64,000 nucleotides of DNA, from NCBI RefSeq assembly GCF_016862555.1, contig NZ_BONE01000033.1:1-64000 (forward strand), given 5' to 3'. Position 1 is the stretch's first letter; each line of letters begins with the position of its first letter. The notes below the pieces were generated by a model. It did not search any database. It was given only the letters and a program-made list of their open reading frames with translations, and was not told where the DNA came from. The stretch is from Asanoa siamensis. Its GTDB lineage: Bacteria > Actinomycetota > Actinomycetes > Mycobacteriales > Micromonosporaceae. Shown here piece by piece: positions 35,804 through 44,938 of this stretch. Both the position numbers and the translations under genes were made by a program.

Positions 35804-36232
35804 CTATTCGCCTCGAGAGTCCAGGACGCGCCGGATGATCTCGGTCGTCGAAACAGCCGCGGTGTACGGCACGTAGCGGAAGATGCCCGCGGCCGCGGCG
35901 TCGCCGTAGATGTCGTGCACCACCTCCATCGGCAGGTCATCGCCGTGCGCGACCAGGGAGATGTCGTGACAACTGATGAAGTCGGCGGTGACTCGGAAGG
36001 GCGCCGGAGCGATGACCTCGTCGACGAACCGGCACGCACTAATGACCGCCACGCGCTCGTCCAACGACATGATCGGCCTGCGCTTGTAACGCGCGATCGT
36101 CTCGTCGTCCAGGACGCCGACAACGAGCGAATCGCCGAGTGCGCGGGCCGCTTTGAAGAGATTCACATGGCCGCGGTGGAACAGATCTCCGGGCCACGTC
36201 CACATAGACCCTCGAATCGCGACTCGTCCCAC
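35804..36232 (-). CDS. Cytidylyltransferase-like nucleotidyltransferase
   Basis: GTG 36232 gives 142 residues; ATG 36205, with GAGGG four bases before it, is an alternative. The HxGH signature lies in GDLFHRGHVNLFKAAR near 15-30, and VGVLDDETIARYKRRPIMSLDERV near 38-61 matches glycerol-3-phosphate/RfaE-like cytidylyltransferases. TAAVSTTEIIRRVL near the end is the usual STT motif. It would activate a polyol or sugar phosphate. It is isolated, so the pathway is not evident. Confidence 0.8.
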   Translation of the reverse strand: MGRVAIRGSMWTWPGDLFHRGHVNLFKAARALGDSLVVGVLDDETIARYKRRPIMSLDERVAVISACRFVDEVIAPAPFRVTADFISCHDISLVAHGDDLPMEVVHDIYGDAAAAGIFRYVPYTAAVSTTEIIRRVLDSRGE

Positions 36233-36269
36233 CGCGTCGGCTGCTGACCTGCTCCATCAGGTGATCATG

Positions 36270-37355
36270 TCAGCCGGCCGGCCATCCTGCCGCGTCCGCG
36301 GGATAGGCGCGGGTTTCCGTCGCCTTGACCGCGGCCCAGACGTGGCGGCCGAGGGTGAGGTCGAGCTGCGCGGCGGCGGCGGGGGTGATGTCGGCGGCCG
36401 CGGCGATCGGGCCGTCGAGTTGGAGTCGAAGGTTGTCGCCGTGGCGCTGGATGGCCGCGATCGTGGCCGGCCAGGTGTTGCGCGGGCTGCCGGTCGGCCG
36501 TTCAATGTGGACGGCCACGGCGACCGGGGGGAACGCGACGAACGCCTCGCCGTCGACGGAGTCGGTGGTCATCAGCGTCAGGTCACCCGCGATGTCGACC
36601 CTGCCGCCCACGGCCCGGCCCCGGTAGAGGTTGAGTCCGACGAGGCGGGCGACGTAGTCCGTACGCGGTTGGGCGGTGATCTCGGCGGCGTCGCCCTCCT
36701 GGACGACCCGGCCGCCTTCGAGGATGACGAGCCGGTCGGCGAGGACCAGCGCGTCGAGCGGGTCGTGCGTGACCAGCAGTGTCGCGCCTGGATGCGCGGC
36801 GAGGTGGCGGTGCAGTTCGGCGCGGGTGTCCAGGCGGGTACGGGCGTCGAGCGCCGCGAGTGGCTCGTCGAGGAGCAGCAGTTCGGGCTCGACGGCGAGG
36901 GCACGGGCGAGTGCGACGCGCTGTGCCTGGCCGCCGGATAGCTGCCGCGGCTTGCGGCGCGCGTGGTCACCGAGCCCCACCCGGTCCAGCCACGCCGCGG
37001 CGACCGTATGCGCTTCCTTGCGGCCTGTGCCGTGACTGCGCGGGCCGAAGGCCACGTTCTCGAGCGCGGTCAGGTGCGGGAACAGCAGATAGTCCTGGAA
37101 GACCACGCCGATCGGCCGGTGCTCGGCGGGCACCCAGCGCCGGGCCCGGGCGTCGTCGAGTTCGCGGTCGCGCAGCCGGATGTGCCCGTCGGTCAACGGT
37201 ACGAGACCCGCCAGCGCGCGCAGCGCCGTGGTCTTCCCGGCGCCGTTGGGACCGAGCAGCGCGACGACTTCGCCGGGGTCGATGCGCAGGTCGATGTCGA
37301 GGCGGAAGGCGCCGCGGTCGACGACGATGCGGCTGTCGACGAGTGGGCCGGTCAT
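36270..37355 (-). CDS. modC: Molybdate ABC transporter ATP-binding protein
   Basis: The start is ATG 37355, overlapping the permease stop. The 361-residue protein has Walker A GPNGAGKTTALRAL near 34, signature QLSGGQAQRVALARALA near 138, Walker B LLLLDEPLAALD near 160, and a C-terminal TOBE-like oxyanion domain (about 295-355). It powers molybdate uptake with ModA and ModB encoded just upstream in the same operon. Confidence 0.9.
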   Translation of the reverse strand: MTGPLVDSRIVVDRGAFRLDIDLRIDPGEVVALLGPNGAGKTTALRALAGLVPLTDGHIRLRDRELDDARARRWVPAEHRPIGVVFQDYLLFPHLTALENVAFGPRSHGTGRKEAHTVAAAWLDRVGLGDHARRKPRQLSGGQAQRVALARALAVEPELLLLDEPLAALDARTRLDTRAELHRHLAAHPGATLLVTHDPLDALVLADRLVILEGGRVVQEGDAAEITAQPRTDYVARLVGLNLYRGRAVGGRVDIAGDLTLMTTDSVDGEAFVAFPPVAVAVHIERPTGSPRNTWPATIAAIQRHGDNLRLQLDGPIAAAADITPAAAAQLDLTLGRHVWAAVKATETRAYPADAAGWPAG

Positions 37356-38182
37356 GGAGCCGTGATCCAGCGATCGCGCAGGCCGGCGAGGATGACCACC
37401 GACACCACCAGCAGGATGAGGCTCAGCACGATCGCGCCGTCGAGGTCCTGTTCGAGGGTGAGGTAGACGGCCAGCGGCATCGTCTGCGTCCTGCCCGGGA
37501 AGTTGCCCGCGAAGGTGATGGTCGCGCCGAACTCGCCGAGCGCGCGGGCCCAGCACAGCACGGCGCCGGCAGCGATCCCGGGCGCGACGAGCGGGAGGGT
37601 GACACGCCGGAAGGTGGTCCACCGCCCGGCGCCGAGCGTCGCGGCCGCCTCCTCGAAGCGGGTGTCGGCGCCCCGCAACGCGCCTTCGACGGCGATGACG
37701 AGGAACGGCATGGCGACGAACGCCTCGGCCAGGACGACGCCCTTGGTGGTGAACGCGAACGTCAGCCCGAACGCCTGGTCGAGCCATTCGCCGAGCAGCC
37801 CGCGGCGGCCGAACACCAGCAGCAGCGCGAGACCGCCGACGACGGGCGGCAGCACCAGCGGCACGGTCACCAGCGCACGGACCAGGCGGCGGCCGGGAAA
37901 CTCGACGCGCGCCAGCAACCAGGCCAGTGGGACGCCCAGCACGAGGCAGAGGATCGTCGCGAGCGTCGACGTCTCCAGCGACAGCCGCAGCGCGGTGAGG
38001 ACCTGCGGGTCGGTCAGGCGCTGCGGCAGCGTCGCCCACGGCGCCCGGATCAGCAGCCCCGCCAGCGGAAGCACGAGGAAGGCCAGGGCGAGGATCGCCG
38101 GGAGGACCAGGACCACGGGGGTACGGCCGACGCGCCGCCGGAACCGGGGTTTCCTGGCGCCGGCGGCGTCTGTGGTGGTCAC
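37352..38182 (-). CDS. modB: Molybdate ABC transporter permease
   Basis: The start is GTG 38182, sharing one base with the ModA stop. The 276-residue protein has five to six helices and the ABC-permease EAA loop EEAAATLGAGRWTTFRRVTLP near 183. A basic cytoplasmic N-terminus precedes the first helix. Gene order modA-modB-modC with minimal overlaps confirms the assignment. Confidence 0.9.
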   Translation of the reverse strand: MTTTDAAGARKPRFRRRVGRTPVVLVLPAILALAFLVLPLAGLLIRAPWATLPQRLTDPQVLTALRLSLETSTLATILCLVLGVPLAWLLARVEFPGRRLVRALVTVPLVLPPVVGGLALLLVFGRRGLLGEWLDQAFGLTFAFTTKGVVLAEAFVAMPFLVIAVEGALRGADTRFEEAAATLGAGRWTTFRRVTLPLVAPGIAAGAVLCWARALGEFGATITFAGNFPGRTQTMPLAVYLTLEQDLDGAIVLSLILLVVSVVILAGLRDRWITAP

Positions 38183-38982
38183 TACGGGGCCTGGAAGCCG
38201 GCGTCCGTCAGGACCTTCTCCCCGGGGTCGGAGGTCACGTAGTCGACGAACGCCTGGCCGCCCGCCTTGTTGGGGGCGTCCTTCAGCACGACGATCGGGT
38301 AGTCGTTGACGGCCTGGGCCGACTCGGGGAAGTCGACCGCGTCGACGCTGCTCGCGGCGGCCTTGGCGTCGGTGCGGTAGACCAGGGCGGCGTCGACCTC
38401 GCCGAGGGTCACCTTGGACAGGGCGGCCTTGACGTCCTGCTCCTGGGTCACCGGCGTGACGTTCGCGCCGGAGGCGGCCAGCGCCTTCTTGGCCGCGGCG
38501 CCGCACGGCACCTGCGCGGCGCAGAGCGCCACCTTGACGTCGGACTTGCTCAGGTCGGGCAGCCCCTGGATGCCCTTCGGGTTGCCCTTGGCGACGGCGA
38601 TGACCAACTGGTTCTTGGCGAAGATCGTCGGCTGCCCCTCCGCGTTGCCGGCGTCGGTGACGGTCTTCATGTTGGCCGGCGCCGCCGAGGCGAAGACGTC
38701 AGCCGGGGCGCCCTGGTTGATCTGCGTCGCGAGCGCCGACGATCCGGCGAAGTTGACGATCACCTTGGTGCCGGGGTTGGCGGCCTCGAAGTCCTTGCCG
38801 ATCTGGGTGAACGCCTCCGTCAGCGACGCCGCGGCGAAGACGGTGATGTCGCCGGTGCCCGCCGGTGCGCCGACGGTGCCGCTCGACTCGTCGCCGCTGC
38901 CGCAGGCGCCAAGGGCCAGCAGGGCGGTCGCCGCCAGGCCGGCCACCACCCCGCGTATCGAACGTGTGATCACGCTTGTCAC
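38182..38982 (-). CDS. modA: Molybdate-binding lipoprotein
   Basis: The 266-residue protein has a lipoprotein signal ending LLALGAC (Cys27) and the ModA motifs ITVFAAASLTEAF near 45-58, FAGSSALATQINQGAPADVFASA near 78-100 and an oxyanion site with ALVYRTDAKAA near 198. It captures molybdate outside the membrane. GTG 38982 lies only 6 bases after a TAGCGT -10-like element, so the mRNA looks leaderless. Confidence 0.9.
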   Translation of the reverse strand: MTSVITRSIRGVVAGLAATALLALGACGSGDESSGTVGAPAGTGDITVFAAASLTEAFTQIGKDFEAANPGTKVIVNFAGSSALATQINQGAPADVFASAAPANMKTVTDAGNAEGQPTIFAKNQLVIAVAKGNPKGIQGLPDLSKSDVKVALCAAQVPCGAAAKKALAASGANVTPVTQEQDVKAALSKVTLGEVDAALVYRTDAKAAASSVDAVDFPESAQAVNDYPIVVLKDAPNKAGGQAFVDYVTSDPGEKVLTDAGFQAP

Positions 38983-38988
38983 AGCACA

Positions 38989-38994
38989 ACGCTA
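38989..38994 (-). promoter_or_regulatory. -10 element of a leaderless modABC transcript
   Basis: TAGCGT on the minus strand ends 6 bases before the modA GTG, and no ribosome site is visible, so transcription probably starts at the start codon. The -35 region is weak (TTTCGC, 17 bases upstream). Confidence 0.5.
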
Positions 38995-39206
38995 GCAGTC
39001 GCATCTGCCGCGCGAAACGGCTATCGGGGCTCGCTTTCGCGGCGAACGTAGCCTTCGATAGTTCGCAGTTGCGCGCGTAACAGCGACCAACGAGGCCCGC
39101 GCGACCGGCGAATCAAACGAGTAGATCTTGACGTTTTCTTGACGGGTGTGGCCGGGTCGGGCCGGCAGGATGGACGCCGGTGGCGCGACGTCGAGAGGGC
39201 CGATCG

Positions 39207-41135
39207 GTGCACATGGAGTCTTCGCCGGCGGCAGCGCCCGGTGGTCGCGACGTCGTGCGGGCGGCCGTGGTGGTCGGCGCGCTCGGTGTCGTGTTCGGTG
39301 ACATCGGGACCAGCCCGATCTACACGATCCAGACCGTCTTCAACCCCGCCGACCCGCACCCGGTGCCGGTCAGCAGCGGCAACGTGTACGGCGTCGTGTC
39401 GCTGGTGTTCTGGTCCGTGATGCTCATCGTCACCTTGACCTATGTCTCGCTCGTGATGCGGGTCAGCAACCAGGGGCAGGGCGGCATCATGGCCCTGATC
39501 ACCCTGCTGCGCCGGGTGACCGGCCGGCGGCGGGGCAGTGCGCTGGTGCTGGCCGGGCTCGGGGTGTTCGGCGCCGCCCTGTTCTTCGGCGACAGCATGA
39601 TCACGCCGGCGATCTCGGTGCTGTCCTCGATCGAGGGCCTCAAGGTGGTGCAGCCCAGCCTCGCGGACGCCGTCGTGCCGATCACCGCCGTGATCATCGT
39701 GCTGCTCTTCCTCGTCCAGCGGCTGGGCACGGCCGCGGTCGGCCGGTTCTTCGGCCCGGTGATGATCGCCTGGTTCCTGGCGATCGGCGCCTGCGGTGTC
39801 GGCGGGATCGTCGAGAACCCGGGCATTCTTCGCGCGCTGTCCCCGTCGTACGCGATCACGTTTCTGACCGGGCATTTCCACATCGCGTTCTACGCCCTCG
39901 CGGCGATCGTGCTCGCGGTCACCGGCGCCGAGGCGCTGTATGCCGACATGGGGCACTTCGGCCGGCGGGCGATCACCCGCGGCTGGCTGCTGCTGGTGCT
40001 GCCGTCCTGCACGCTCAGCTACTTCGGCCAAGGCGCGTTGATCCTTAAGGACCAGAGCAACATCAGCAGCCCGTTCTTCCTGCTGACTCCCGACTGGGCC
40101 CGGTTGCCGATGGTCGTGCTCGCGACCGCCGCGACCGTCATCGCCTCGCAGGCCGTCATCACCGGCGCCTTCTCGGTGGCGAGCCAGGCGGCCCAGCTGG
40201 GCTACCTGCCCCGGGTCCGGATCGCGCACACGTCGGCGTCGACGATCGGCCAGATCTACGTGCCGTGGATCAACTGGTTGCTGATGGTCGCGGTGCTGAC
40301 GCTCGTCTTCGCGTTCCGCAGCTCCGCCGCTCTGGCGTACGCCTTCGGCATGGCGGTCGTCGCGACCATCACGATCACGACCCTGGTCTTCTTCTATCTC
40401 GCCCACGTCCGCTTCAGGACTCCACTATGGATCACGATCGTCGGCGCGGGCTTCCTGTTGGCGATGGACCTGTTGTTCCTCGGGGCCAACCTGACCAAGC
40501 TGTTGCACGGCGCGTGGCTGCCGTTGCTGATCGCCGTGGTCGCGTTCGCGGTGATGACGACCTGGCAGCGCGGGCGGCAGGTGGTCACGCGCGAACGCGC
40601 CGAGGCCGAGGGCCCGCTGCGGGAGTTCGTCGCCGACCTGCACGACCACGCCGGCACGTTCACGCGGGTGCCCGGCACGGCGGTGTTCCTCAATCGCGGC
40701 AAGGAGACGGCACCCTTGGCGTTGCGGGCCAACGTCGAGCACAACCACGTGCTGCACGAGCACGTGCTGATCCTGTCGATCGAGACGGAGACCGTGCCGT
40801 ACGTGCCGGACAGCGCGCGGATCGAGGTCGACGACCTCGGCTACGCGGAGGACGGGATCGTGCACGTCATCGCCCGGTACGGCTACATCGAGACGCCGAA
40901 CGTCCTCGCCGCCCTGGCGCTGCTGCGACCGGACCGCACCGAGGGCACGGCCGCCCTCGAGGGTGCCTCGTACTTCCTGTCGAAGATCGAGCTGACCCGC
41001 GGCGACGCGCCCACGATGGCGGGCTGGCGGAAGCGGCTGTTCATCGCGACGTCGTACGTCACGGCCGACGCCGCCGAGTACTTCGGCCTGCCGCGCGAAC
41101 GTACCGTCATCATGGGCTCCCGCATCGCGGTCTGA
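39207..41135 (+). CDS. kup: Potassium transporter Kup
   Basis: GTG 39207 is preferred, with GAGAGGG seven bases upstream, giving 642 residues. The Kup hallmark GVVFGDIGTSPIYTIQTVF lies near 26-44. About twelve helices follow, with FFGDSMITPAISVLSS near 130 and GAEALYADMGHFGRR near 240, then a cytoplasmic C-terminal domain of about 180 residues. It imports potassium with protons. It is divergent from modABC. Confidence 0.9.
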   Translation: MHMESSPAAAPGGRDVVRAAVVVGALGVVFGDIGTSPIYTIQTVFNPADPHPVPVSSGNVYGVVSLVFWSVMLIVTLTYVSLVMRVSNQGQGGIMALITLLRRVTGRRRGSALVLAGLGVFGAALFFGDSMITPAISVLSSIEGLKVVQPSLADAVVPITAVIIVLLFLVQRLGTAAVGRFFGPVMIAWFLAIGACGVGGIVENPGILRALSPSYAITFLTGHFHIAFYALAAIVLAVTGAEALYADMGHFGRRAITRGWLLLVLPSCTLSYFGQGALILKDQSNISSPFFLLTPDWARLPMVVLATAATVIASQAVITGAFSVASQAAQLGYLPRVRIAHTSASTIGQIYVPWINWLLMVAVLTLVFAFRSSAALAYAFGMAVVATITITTLVFFYLAHVRFRTPLWITIVGAGFLLAMDLLFLGANLTKLLHGAWLPLLIAVVAFAVMTTWQRGRQVVTRERAEAEGPLREFVADLHDHAGTFTRVPGTAVFLNRGKETAPLALRANVEHNHVLHEHVLILSIETETVPYVPDSARIEVDDLGYAEDGIVHVIARYGYIETPNVLAALALLRPDRTEGTAALEGASYFLSKIELTRGDAPTMAGWRKRLFIATSYVTADAAEYFGLPRERTVIMGSRIAV

Positions 41136-41197
41136 GCACGGCTGGCCATCATCGAAAACTGGTTGCCCGTCGATCTCGCCTCGCTGATCCTGGCTCG

Positions 41198-42100
41198 GTG
41201 GACGTCAAAGACGCGGTGCGGGCCTGGCAGAGCGATGGCTTCGTGATCCTTCCCGGGTTTCTGCCCGCGGCCGAGTTGACCGCCGCCACCAAGGAACTGG
41301 ACCTGCTGTTTCCCTCCGCCGACGGGTTCCATGACGGCACCGATCCGCGGCGGGGGCGTTTCGTCGGCGACGAGTTCGCCGGGATCGACACCTTTCCGTT
41401 CGCCAGCACGGAGATCAGCCTCCTGGCCGTGAACGATCGCATCCTGGGGTTGGCCGCAGCCCTGCTGCAGGACGACGACGTTCACCTCTACGGGGCGGAG
41501 GCCTGGGCGAAATACACCGGCGCCTGCGACTACGACCAGGACCTCCACCGCGACTACCTCGGCCACACCATTCTCGTGCCCAGCACCACACCCGGGTGCC
41601 AGCAGGTCGAGATGTTCGTGTTCCTCAACGACGTGTTCGAGGATCTCGGGCCGCCGCATCTTGTCTCCCGCGCGCACACCGCCCACCTGCCCGCCGTGCC
41701 CAACTGGTTGCTCCGCCCCGGGCACGAGGGCGCCGGCCGCTTCGTGGGGCGCGCCGACCCGGCGCTCTACGACGCCGAAGTGTCCGGAGCCGGGCCCGCG
41801 GGCACCGTCATCGCCTTCGAGGCCGGGACCTTCCATCGCGGCACGCAGTTGCGCGCACCGGGCGGCGCCCGCTACAGCATGCATCTGAGCTTCCGGCCAT
41901 CGAGCCTCCACTGGGGACACCGGGTCGGGTGGGCGATGAAGAGCTACTCCGACGAGTGGGCCGAGTTCGTCCACCGCGCCACCCCGCGTCAGCTCCAGTC
42001 GCTCGGCTTCCCGCCGCCCGGACATCCTTACTGGACGCCCGAAACCCTGGCGGGCATGGCCCTGCGCTATCCGAAACTCGACCTCGAGCCCTGGCGCTGA
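41198..42100 (+). CDS. Phytanoyl-CoA dioxygenase-family protein
   Basis: The start is GTG 41198, giving 300 residues. The iron-binding HxD is in LHRDYLGH near 113, the distal His in FHRGTQLRAPGGARYSMHLSF near 210, and the 2-oxoglutarate Arg just after. These are the marks of the PhyH 2-oxoglutarate/iron(II) oxygenases. It is a stand-alone gene, 62 bases after kup and convergent with the MFS gene. The substrate is unknown. Confidence 0.82.
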   Translation: MDVKDAVRAWQSDGFVILPGFLPAAELTAATKELDLLFPSADGFHDGTDPRRGRFVGDEFAGIDTFPFASTEISLLAVNDRILGLAAALLQDDDVHLYGAEAWAKYTGACDYDQDLHRDYLGHTILVPSTTPGCQQVEMFVFLNDVFEDLGPPHLVSRAHTAHLPAVPNWLLRPGHEGAGRFVGRADPALYDAEVSGAGPAGTVIAFEAGTFHRGTQLRAPGGARYSMHLSFRPSSLHWGHRVGWAMKSYSDEWAEFVHRATPRQLQSLGFPPPGHPYWTPETLAGMALRYPKLDLEPWR

Positions 42101-42103
42101 GAC

Positions 42104-43567
42104 TCAGTCCCCGAGCGCCGGTTCGAGGTTCGTCACCGGCACCTCCTCCCGCCGCGGCGCCGGGGCGTGCCGCCCGTCGGTTCGGCGCAGGCCGAACAGC
42201 GCTACGGCGGCCGCGCCCAGCATGACGAACGTACCGATCAGATAGCCCCGGTCGAAGCCCTTGACCAAGGCTTCGTTCGCGCCGGCGCCCCGGCCGACGA
42301 GATCACTGGTGTACGCCGCGGCGATCGAGCTGATGATCGCGACCCCGATGGCGCTGCCGAGTTGCTGCGACGTGTTGATGAGGCCGGACGCGAGGCCGCT
42401 CTCCCCCGGCTGCACGCCGACCGACGCGGTCAGGAACATGGCCGCCCAGGCCAGGCCGGCGCCGATCGCGGTCAGGAGCATGCCCGGCAGGACACCGGCC
42501 GCGTACGAGCTGTTCGCGTCACTGAAGCTCAGCGCGAACAGGCCGCCGGCCAGGATGACCAGGCCGGGCAGCAGGGTCGCCTTCGGACCCGCCTTGGCGA
42601 TGATGCGCTGCGCGAACCTGCTGGCCACGAACATCGCGACCGGCCATGGCACGTACGCCAGGCCGTTCTGGATGGGGCTGAAGCCCTTGACGTCGGCCAG
42701 ATACAGGGTCGGGAAGAACATCATGACGAACATCCCCGCCCGCATCAGGAACATCGTGGTGTTCGTGACCGCCAGCGCCCGGTGGCGGAAGATGCCCAGC
42801 CGGACGAGCGGGTGCCGGGACCGGGCCTCGATCACGAAGAACAGCGCGATGAGCGCGGCGGCTCCGGCGATGATCCACCACACCTTCGCGGAACCCCAGC
42901 CCCAGTCGGCGGCATTCACGATGCCGTACACGAGAAGCAGTAGCCCGGCGGTGATGGTGACCGCACCCGGCAGGTCGATCCGGTTCCTCTCCCCCGCGAC
43001 CCGGTGGCGGCTGTTCGGGATGACGCGCAGGGCGCCGATGACGGCGATCGCCGCGATCGGCACGTTGACCAGGAAGATGGCCCGCCAGCTCAGCCACTCG
43101 GTGAGGACGCCGCCGGCCAGCATGCCGGACGCGCTGCCGGACGCCGTGACCGCGCTGAAGACGCCGAGCGCCTTGGCCCGGTCGGCGACGCCCTCGAAGG
43201 TGACGATGATGATCGACAGGACGGCCGGCGAGGTGAGCGCGCCGCCCAGGCCCTGCACCGCGCGACCGACGATCAGCGTCTCCGGGTTCTGCGCCAGCCC
43301 GTTGACCAACGACGACACACCGAACAGCGCCAGGCCGATGACGAACATGCGCTGCCGGCCGATCAGGTCACCGGCCCGACCGCCGAACAGCAGGAAGCCG
43401 CCGAACAACAGGACGTAGACGTTGATGACCCACTGCAGTTGGCCCTGACTCTCGAAGCCCAGGCTCGTGGAGATGGACGGCAGGGACACCGTCACGATGG
43501 TCGCGTCGAGCACGACCATGAACTGTCCGATCAGGACGATCCAGAGGATCGCCTTGGAGTTCTTCAC
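42104..43567 (-). CDS. DHA2-type MFS multidrug exporter
   Basis: The 487-residue protein has 14 predicted helices. Motif A is GGRAGDLIGRQRMF near 62-75, motif C-like GSASGMLAGGVL near 143, and the N-terminus VVLDATIVTVSLPSIS near 18 matches the EmrB/QacA group. It lies 18 bases after the interrupted DsbA-like gene and downstream of an HxlR regulator's divergent promoter, suggesting a redox- or drug-induced efflux unit. Confidence 0.86.
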   Translation of the reverse strand: MKNSKAILWIVLIGQFMVVLDATIVTVSLPSISTSLGFESQGQLQWVINVYVLLFGGFLLFGGRAGDLIGRQRMFVIGLALFGVSSLVNGLAQNPETLIVGRAVQGLGGALTSPAVLSIIIVTFEGVADRAKALGVFSAVTASGSASGMLAGGVLTEWLSWRAIFLVNVPIAAIAVIGALRVIPNSRHRVAGERNRIDLPGAVTITAGLLLLVYGIVNAADWGWGSAKVWWIIAGAAALIALFFVIEARSRHPLVRLGIFRHRALAVTNTTMFLMRAGMFVMMFFPTLYLADVKGFSPIQNGLAYVPWPVAMFVASRFAQRIIAKAGPKATLLPGLVILAGGLFALSFSDANSSYAAGVLPGMLLTAIGAGLAWAAMFLTASVGVQPGESGLASGLINTSQQLGSAIGVAIISSIAAAYTSDLVGRGAGANEALVKGFDRGYLIGTFVMLGAAAVALFGLRRTDGRHAPAPRREEVPVTNLEPALGD

Positions 43568-43585
43568 TGTTCCCCCGTGCAGGAG

Positions 43586-44308
43586 CTACGGCCGCGGGGC
43601 GCGGCGGTCGGTGGTGCAGGTCTCGGCGCAGACGTCCGCGTCGGGCGCGCCGGCGAGCGTGACCCGCGGGGACTCGTCCCAGGCCTGGGTGATGACGCGC
43701 AGGTAGGTGTCGATCTCCTGGGCGCCGGACAGGCCGTAGCGTTCGTCGACGACGGTGAACGGGACGCCGCGCGCCCCGAGCCGCAGCGCCGTCTGATGGT
43801 CCGCCCGCACCCGGTCGCGGTAGCGCCGGTCGGTGAGCGCCACACGCACCTCGCCGGCGTCGAAGCCGAGATCCGTGGCGAACGCGACGACGGCGTCGAG
43901 GCTGAACAGCGTCCGGCCCTTTCCGAAGTGGTCGCGGTACGCGCGGCGCCAGGCCTCGGTGTTGCCCCCGTGCTCGGCGGCGAAGGCGAGGAACTCGTGG
44001 ATCAGCTCGGTGTTGCCCATGTCACGGTCCATGACCTCGTAGGGCTGCAGGCCGTCGCGCCAGGCCAGCCGCTCGATCGGCCGGATGTAGTCCTCGGCGG
44101 CTTGGCCGACCTTTCCCACCCGGCGCAGCACCTCGCGCTGGGAGATGCCGTCGCCGGTGGGCAGGTCCGGTGCCATCACGAACGACCGGTGCACCACCTC
44201 GACCCGGTCCCGGTGGTCGAACCGCGCCAACGCCTCGTCGAGCCGGTAGTTCGCGAGCCCGCACTAGGGGCACACGATGTCCGACCAGATCTCGATCCTC
44301 ATTCGCAT
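43586..44308 (-). pseudogene. DsbA/FrnE-family oxidoreductase interrupted by an amber codon in CPWC
   Basis: From ATG 44308 the frame reads MRMRIEIWSDIVCP, then TAG (44264-44266), then CGLANYRLDEALARFDHRD and continues intact to 43586. The stop replaces the Trp of the thioredoxin-like CPWC active site, a single G-to-A change from TGG. The rest matches FrnE-like 2-hydroxychromene/DsbA proteins (GVPFTVVDERYGLSGAQ near residue 178). A restart downstream would lack the active site. It lies in an operon with the MFS exporter, divergent from HxlR. A sequencing error is possible. Confidence 0.8.
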
Positions 44309-44317
44309 CTCCAACAC

Positions 44318-44334
44318 TTACGACTTGTGCGTAA
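44318..44334. promoter_or_regulatory. Candidate HxlR operator 1
   Basis: TTACGACTTGTGCGTAA pairs TTACG with CGTAA around a 7-base centre. It lies 10 bases upstream of the leftward DsbA-like start and 64 bases before the HxlR start, in the divergent promoter region. Confidence 0.45.
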
Positions 44335-44363
44335 CCACATCGTGCGTCAGGATCAAAGGGCTT

Positions 44364-44380
44364 ACAAAAGGCACTTTTGT
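44364..44380. promoter_or_regulatory. Candidate HxlR operator 2
   Basis: ACAAAAG and CTTTTGT form a perfect 7-3-7 palindrome around GCA, ending 17 bases before the HxlR start at 44398. It could serve autoregulation. Confidence 0.45.
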
Positions 44381-44397
44381 GTTCGTACGAGGAAGAG

Positions 44398-44817
44398 GTG
44401 GCGCCCGTGCCAACCGCGGCGGACTTTCGTGCGGCCGGACTCCGGCTTCCCGGGCCCTGCGAGGAATGGGCCGACGACGCGGGGTTCATCCGGGGGGTCG
44501 TCGATCGCGTCGGCGACAAGTGGACCGTTCTCGTGATCGGCACGCTCGGCGACGGGCCGCGCCGCTACACCGACCTCCAGCAGGCGATCCCCGGCATCTC
44601 CCAGCGCATGCTCACCCTGACGCTCAAACACCTCACCCGCGACGGCCTCGTCGAGCGCACGGCCTATCCGGAGGTCCCACCCCGGGTCGAATACGCGCTG
44701 ACCGGCCTCGGCCAGTCGCTACTGAGCTCGGTCCTGGCGCTGGCCCGGTGGGCCTACGACCACCGCGACGACATCCGCACCCACCGCGCGACGTTCGACC
44801 GGACGAACACCGCCTGA
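44398..44817 (+). CDS. HxlR-family transcriptional regulator
   Basis: GTG 44398 with AGGA five bases upstream gives 139 residues. The winged helix reads VDRVGDKWTVLVIGTLGDGP near 34-53, then RYTDLQQAIPGISQRMLTLT and LKHLTRDGLVERTAYPEVPP, typical of HxlR/YodB. The Cys in PGPCEEWADD near 20 is at the position of the redox-sensing Cys of this family. It is divergent from the DsbA-like/MFS operon and close to a formaldehyde-dehydrogenase-like gene, fitting an electrophile or aldehyde sensor. Confidence 0.85.
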   Translation: MAPVPTAADFRAAGLRLPGPCEEWADDAGFIRGVVDRVGDKWTVLVIGTLGDGPRRYTDLQQAIPGISQRMLTLTLKHLTRDGLVERTAYPEVPPRVEYALTGLGQSLLSSVLALARWAYDHRDDIRTHRATFDRTNTA

Positions 44818-44938
44818 AGCCCCGCTCCACGGTCGTCCGCATCGGAGGGCGACAGAACAGCTCCGTCGTACGCGGGCGGTTGTGTAGGCGTCGCTCGTGC
44901 GGGTAGCCCGTCCTGGGAGCGACGTGAGGAGCATGGAC

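Noticed and set aside
39120-39206. Possible third copy of the cation-transporter leader upstream of kup
   Set aside because: GGTGTGGCCGGG resembles the start of the 24.76-kb element, but the conserved GGGAAG and CTGGTCGGC parts are missing.
39021-40406. Leftward 461-codon frame opposite kup
   Set aside because: It is antisense to a clear Kup gene and made of Asp/His/Arg-rich low-complexity sequence, so it is a shadow frame.
44264-44266. Recoding of the stop in CP-stop-C as selenocysteine
   Set aside because: The codon is TAG, not TGA, and it replaces Trp rather than Cys; no recoding structure is visible.
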